A DNA stretch of 26,270 bases, taken from JBGSYJ01 sp041748075 (lineage in GTDB: Bacteria; Acidobacteriota; Thermoanaerobaculia; Gp7-AA8). The stretch is from positions 1-26,270 of the forward strand of contig JBGTDX010000018.1 of the NCBI GenBank assembly GCA_041748075.1, given 5' to 3'. The position numbers were made by a program, and so were the translations under genes. The notes below the pieces were generated by a model, which was given only the letters and a program-made list of their open reading frames with translations, had not been told where the DNA came from and searched no databases. Position 1 is the first letter of the stretch. Each line of letters begins with the position of its first letter. Positions 23,856 through 26,270 of this stretch are shown here, in pieces.

Positions 23856-24477
23856 CCGGAGAGATCTTCACGCGCCGGTAGACAATCCGGACGTTCAGCA
23901 CGAGACGACCGACGTCGACGTCCGTGCGCTCGGGAAGTTCGCGCTCGGGTTCCTCATTGTCACGACCACCGTCTTCGTCATTCTCTATTTCGCGTTCGAA
24001 TGGATGACGCATCGGTCCGAGCTGCGTGATCCTGCGCCAATCTCCCTCGTCGACCCCGGCACGGTCCGGCGCCCGCCCGAGCCGAATCTGCAGAGGCTGA
24101 ACACCGCACCGGCAATCGAGATCGACAAAATGCGTACCGAGGAAGAGTTGAACCTCGGAATCGCCGAAGGGCAGCCGCCGGTGAAGGGACGCATCTCCAT
24201 TGAAGAGGCCATTCGCCTGACTGCTGAGCGCGGACTTCCCGTGCAGCCATCGGCAAGAGCTACCGGCATGATGCCTGCGGATTCCGGAGCACTCTCCGGT
24301 CAGCCGCCGTCTCCCCGAGTCGCTCCTGGATTCGAGACCGGATACCCTCCGGCAGAACCCGGCGCCGGTCGCAAACAAGACGTTGTCCCTGGAGTTCCGA
24401 GCCCGCCCCGCGAGACGCCTCTGGGCACGCCTCGCGGTGAGCCTCAGGCAGCCGCGCCGCCGGGAGGTGAACGATGA
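23848..24477 (+). CDS. Conserved single-span membrane protein of ACIII operons, unknown function
   Basis: The product is 209 residues. One membrane helix lies at about residues 33-52 (FALGFLIVTTTVFVILYFAF). After it comes a periplasmic region with LRDPAPISLVDPG, then a conserved-looking block at about 95-130 (MRTEEELNLG, then GRISIEEAIRLTAERGLPV), and a long Pro/Gly-rich tail. From memory, a similar motif, I[PS]I[DE]xAMxLLAxRGLP, occurs in small proteins beside SCO and cox genes in acidobacteria. It overlaps actF by 8 bases and the SCO gene by 4, so it is part of the operon. It may be an accessory subunit (ActG-like in topology) or an assembly factor; neither is shown. Confidence 0.8.
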   Translation: MDDRRDLHAPVDNPDVQHETTDVDVRALGKFALGFLIVTTTVFVILYFAFEWMTHRSELRDPAPISLVDPGTVRRPPEPNLQRLNTAPAIEIDKMRTEEELNLGIAEGQPPVKGRISIEEAIRLTAERGLPVQPSARATGMMPADSGALSGQPPSPRVAPGFETGYPPAEPGAGRKQDVVPGVPSPPRETPLGTPRGEPQAAAPPGGER

Positions 24478-25346
24478 GAATCGCAGCCATCACATTTCTG
24501 CTTGCTGCATCGATGACGTCTGCGTTCGCTGCGACCTCGCCGCGTGACGTCACTGCAAGGGAGACTTACGGTGTCGCCTCCAGTGAGCGTCCCGGCAAAG
24601 CAAAAGAAGTCGAGCTCAAACAGCTTCTCGATGCGCAGGTCCCTCTCGACCTGATCTTCTCAGATGAGCAGGGGAGAAAAGTTCCGCTCAGCAAATTCTT
24701 TGGCGAGAAGCCTGTCATTCTCACGCCGGTCTATTACGACTGCCCGATGCTGTGCAACATGGTGCTCGACGGCCTCGTTACCTCGATGCGGGACCTCCGT
24801 TTCGATGCGGGTGACGAGTTCCAGATCGTCACATTCAGTTTTGATCCGACTGAAACGCCGGCACAGGCGATGAAGAAGAAGAACGTCTTCGTCAAACGTT
24901 ATGGACGTAAAGGCGCCGCGGAGGGATGGCACTTCCTCACGGGAGACGAGGCGTCTGTGAAAGCGCTGACCGATGCAATCGGCTTCACCGCGGCCTTCGA
25001 CGACAAGACCGGACAGTTTGCGCATGCTGCGAACATCCTCGTGCTCACTCCCGAGGGGAGGATTGCGCGCTATCTGTTCGGAATCGAGTACAAGGCCCGC
25101 GATCTCCGGCTCGCCATTGTCGAGGCGGGTCAGAACAAGATCGGAACTCTGGCAGACCAGCTTCTGCTGCTCTGCTACCACTATGACCCGGCAACTGGAA
25201 AGTACAGCGCGGCAGCGATGAACTTCGTTCGCGCCGGCGGCCTGGCCACGGTGGCCGGACTCGCCGGATTCATGATCGTGATGCTGCGCCGGGAAAAGCT
25301 CCGGAAGGAACCCGTCGGGCGCGACAAAGAGGACGAAAACAGCTAA
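24474..25346 (+). CDS. sco: SCO1/SenC family copper chaperone
   Basis: The product is 290 residues. It has a signal peptide (MRIAAITFLLAASMTSAFA) and a thioredoxin-like domain from about residue 55. The copper-binding motif is CPMLC (Cys90, Cys94), with the partner His174 in FAHAANILVLTP. An extra C-terminal segment includes CYHYDPATGKYS and a membrane helix at about 250-268 followed by a basic tail, so the protein is probably anchored at its C-terminus. SCO proteins deliver copper to, or reduce, the CuA site of cytochrome oxidase subunit II, and coxB follows after only 2 bp. The start overlaps the preceding gene by 4 bases. Confidence 0.92.
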   Translation: MRIAAITFLLAASMTSAFAATSPRDVTARETYGVASSERPGKAKEVELKQLLDAQVPLDLIFSDEQGRKVPLSKFFGEKPVILTPVYYDCPMLCNMVLDGLVTSMRDLRFDAGDEFQIVTFSFDPTETPAQAMKKKNVFVKRYGRKGAAEGWHFLTGDEASVKALTDAIGFTAAFDDKTGQFAHAANILVLTPEGRIARYLFGIEYKARDLRLAIVEAGQNKIGTLADQLLLLCYHYDPATGKYSAAAMNFVRAGGLATVAGLAGFMIVMLRREKLRKEPVGRDKEDENS

Positions 25347-25348
25347 TC

Positions 25349-26270
25349 ATGTTCAAGGACTTTCCACTCTTTCCCAGGGCAGCGTCGACGGTCGCGAACC
25401 AGATCGACACGTTCTACTTTTTCATGGTCGGAGTGTGCGGACTGCTCGCCCTGGGCGTGGTCTGCTTCATCGTCTACTTCGCCCTCAAGTATCGCAGGCT
25501 CCACGAGGACGAGCCCGTCTCGAAAGAGGAAGCTCCGATGTGGCTCGAGCTCGTCTGGACGATCACACCATTTTTCATTCTGATGGTGATGTTCGCCTGG
25601 GGCGCCTGGCTCTTCTTCGACGTCAACCGTCCGCCGGCCCATGCGCTCGATGTCTACGTCACCGCGAAACAATGGATGTGGAAGTTCCAGCACGTCGGCG
25701 GCAGGAGCGAGATCAACAGCCTGCATGTGCCCGTCGGGCGTCCCGTGCGGCTGATCATGGCCTCGGAAGACGTCATCCATTCGTTCTTCGTTCCGGAGTT
25801 CCGGGTGCATACGGACGTGCTACCGCACCGCTACACCTACAACTGGTTCGAGGCGACGATGCCGGGAACCTACCACCTCTTCTGTTCCGAGTATTGCGGA
25901 ACCGAGCATTCGCGGATGATCGGTTCGGTAGTCGTCATGGAGCCGGAGGACTATCAGGTATGGCTCTCGGGTGGCGTGCAGGGAAGCCCGGCCGAAGCGG
26001 GTCAGAAGCTGTTCACGTCGCTCACCTGCAACACCTGTCACATGGACACGGCGACCGCGCGGGGTCCGGTCCTCGCGGGAATCTTCGGGAGGGAGCGTCC
26101 GCTGCAGGACGGCAGGGCGGTGCTCGTGGACGAGAACTACTTGCGCGAATCGATCCTGAATCCGGGAGCGAGAGTTGCTGCCGGATATCTACCGATCATG
26201 CCGTCGTTCCAGGGGCAGGTAAATGAAGAACAGCTCATCCAACTGATCGCCTACATCAAGACGCTCACGC
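25349..26270 (+). CDS. coxB: Cytochrome c oxidase subunit II with fused cytochrome c domain (partial)
   Basis: The gene runs off the window after 307 codons. Two membrane helices lie at about residues 22-46 and 66-90. The CuA domain follows, with His144 (VIHSFFVPEF) and CSEYCGTEHSRM giving Cys179, Cys183, His187 and Met190. A cytochrome c domain comes next, with CNTCH at 227-231 and the likely axial Met284 in IMPSF. This is the caa3-type subunit II, so the oxidase can accept electrons directly from ACIII cytochromes. The ATG is 2 bp after the SCO stop. Only the last few residues of the cytochrome domain should be missing. coxA probably follows outside the window. Confidence 0.95.
   Translation, partial: MFKDFPLFPRAASTVANQIDTFYFFMVGVCGLLALGVVCFIVYFALKYRRLHEDEPVSKEEAPMWLELVWTITPFFILMVMFAWGAWLFFDVNRPPAHALDVYVTAKQWMWKFQHVGGRSEINSLHVPVGRPVRLIMASEDVIHSFFVPEFRVHTDVLPHRYTYNWFEATMPGTYHLFCSEYCGTEHSRMIGSVVVMEPEDYQVWLSGGVQGSPAEAGQKLFTSLTCNTCHMDTATARGPVLAGIFGRERPLQDGRAVLVDENYLRESILNPGARVAAGYLPIMPSFQGQVNEEQLIQLIAYIKTLT

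Overview
The window is a GC-rich bacterial chromosome segment. The most likely source is an Acidobacteriota-type soil or sediment bacterium. This rests on a complete alternative complex III (ACIII) operon leading into a cytochrome-c-fused cox subunit II, on the companion membrane protein that I associate with acidobacterial versions of this operon, and on dispersed repeats whose unit reads YTCRGGATGAC. The lineage is inferred from gene content only; Gemmatimonadota or another ACIII-bearing phylum cannot be excluded.

Layout. 1-1005: a repeat cluster, a two-gene operon of small unknown proteins on the minus strand, and an AT-richer regulatory gap. 1006-4319: three plus-strand genes for surface polysaccharide work (Wzx-like flippase, family 2 glycosyltransferase, class I methyltransferase). 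4336-7164: a hotdog thioesterase, an alpha/beta hydrolase, a repeat element that cuts off a YqaA-like membrane protein gene, and a pair of bacterial PH-domain membrane proteins. 7148-9174: a minus-strand pair, an M20 peptidase lipoprotein and an exported protein of unknown function. 9333-15633: a signalling-rich stretch with two PilZ proteins, a HIT protein, YceH, a stand-alone receiver, a DUF2071 protein, a UPF0016/GDT1 cation transporter and a membrane GGDEF-EAL protein. 16081 to the end: actA-actB-actC-actD-actE-actF, a conserved single-span membrane protein, a SCO copper chaperone, and coxB, which runs off the window.

How the genes work together. ACIII oxidises menaquinol or ubiquinol and passes electrons through its multihaem and monohaem cytochromes to a caa3-type oxidase, whose subunit II carries its own haem c domain. 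The SCO protein would help load the CuA site of that subunit. The operon is tightly packed: junctions overlap or lie within 16 bp, except between actD and actE, where 322 bp of inverted repeats intervene. The PilZ proteins and the GGDEF-EAL enzyme point to local c-di-GMP signalling, possibly linked to the polysaccharide genes, although nothing in the sequence proves that link.

No complete novel defence or mobile system was seen. The observations most worth a second look are the repeats inside the ACIII operon, the element that supplies stop codons to two flanking genes, the paired TTGACG direct repeats shared by two promoter regions, a CRP/FNR-like palindrome, and the uncharacterised ACIII companion protein.
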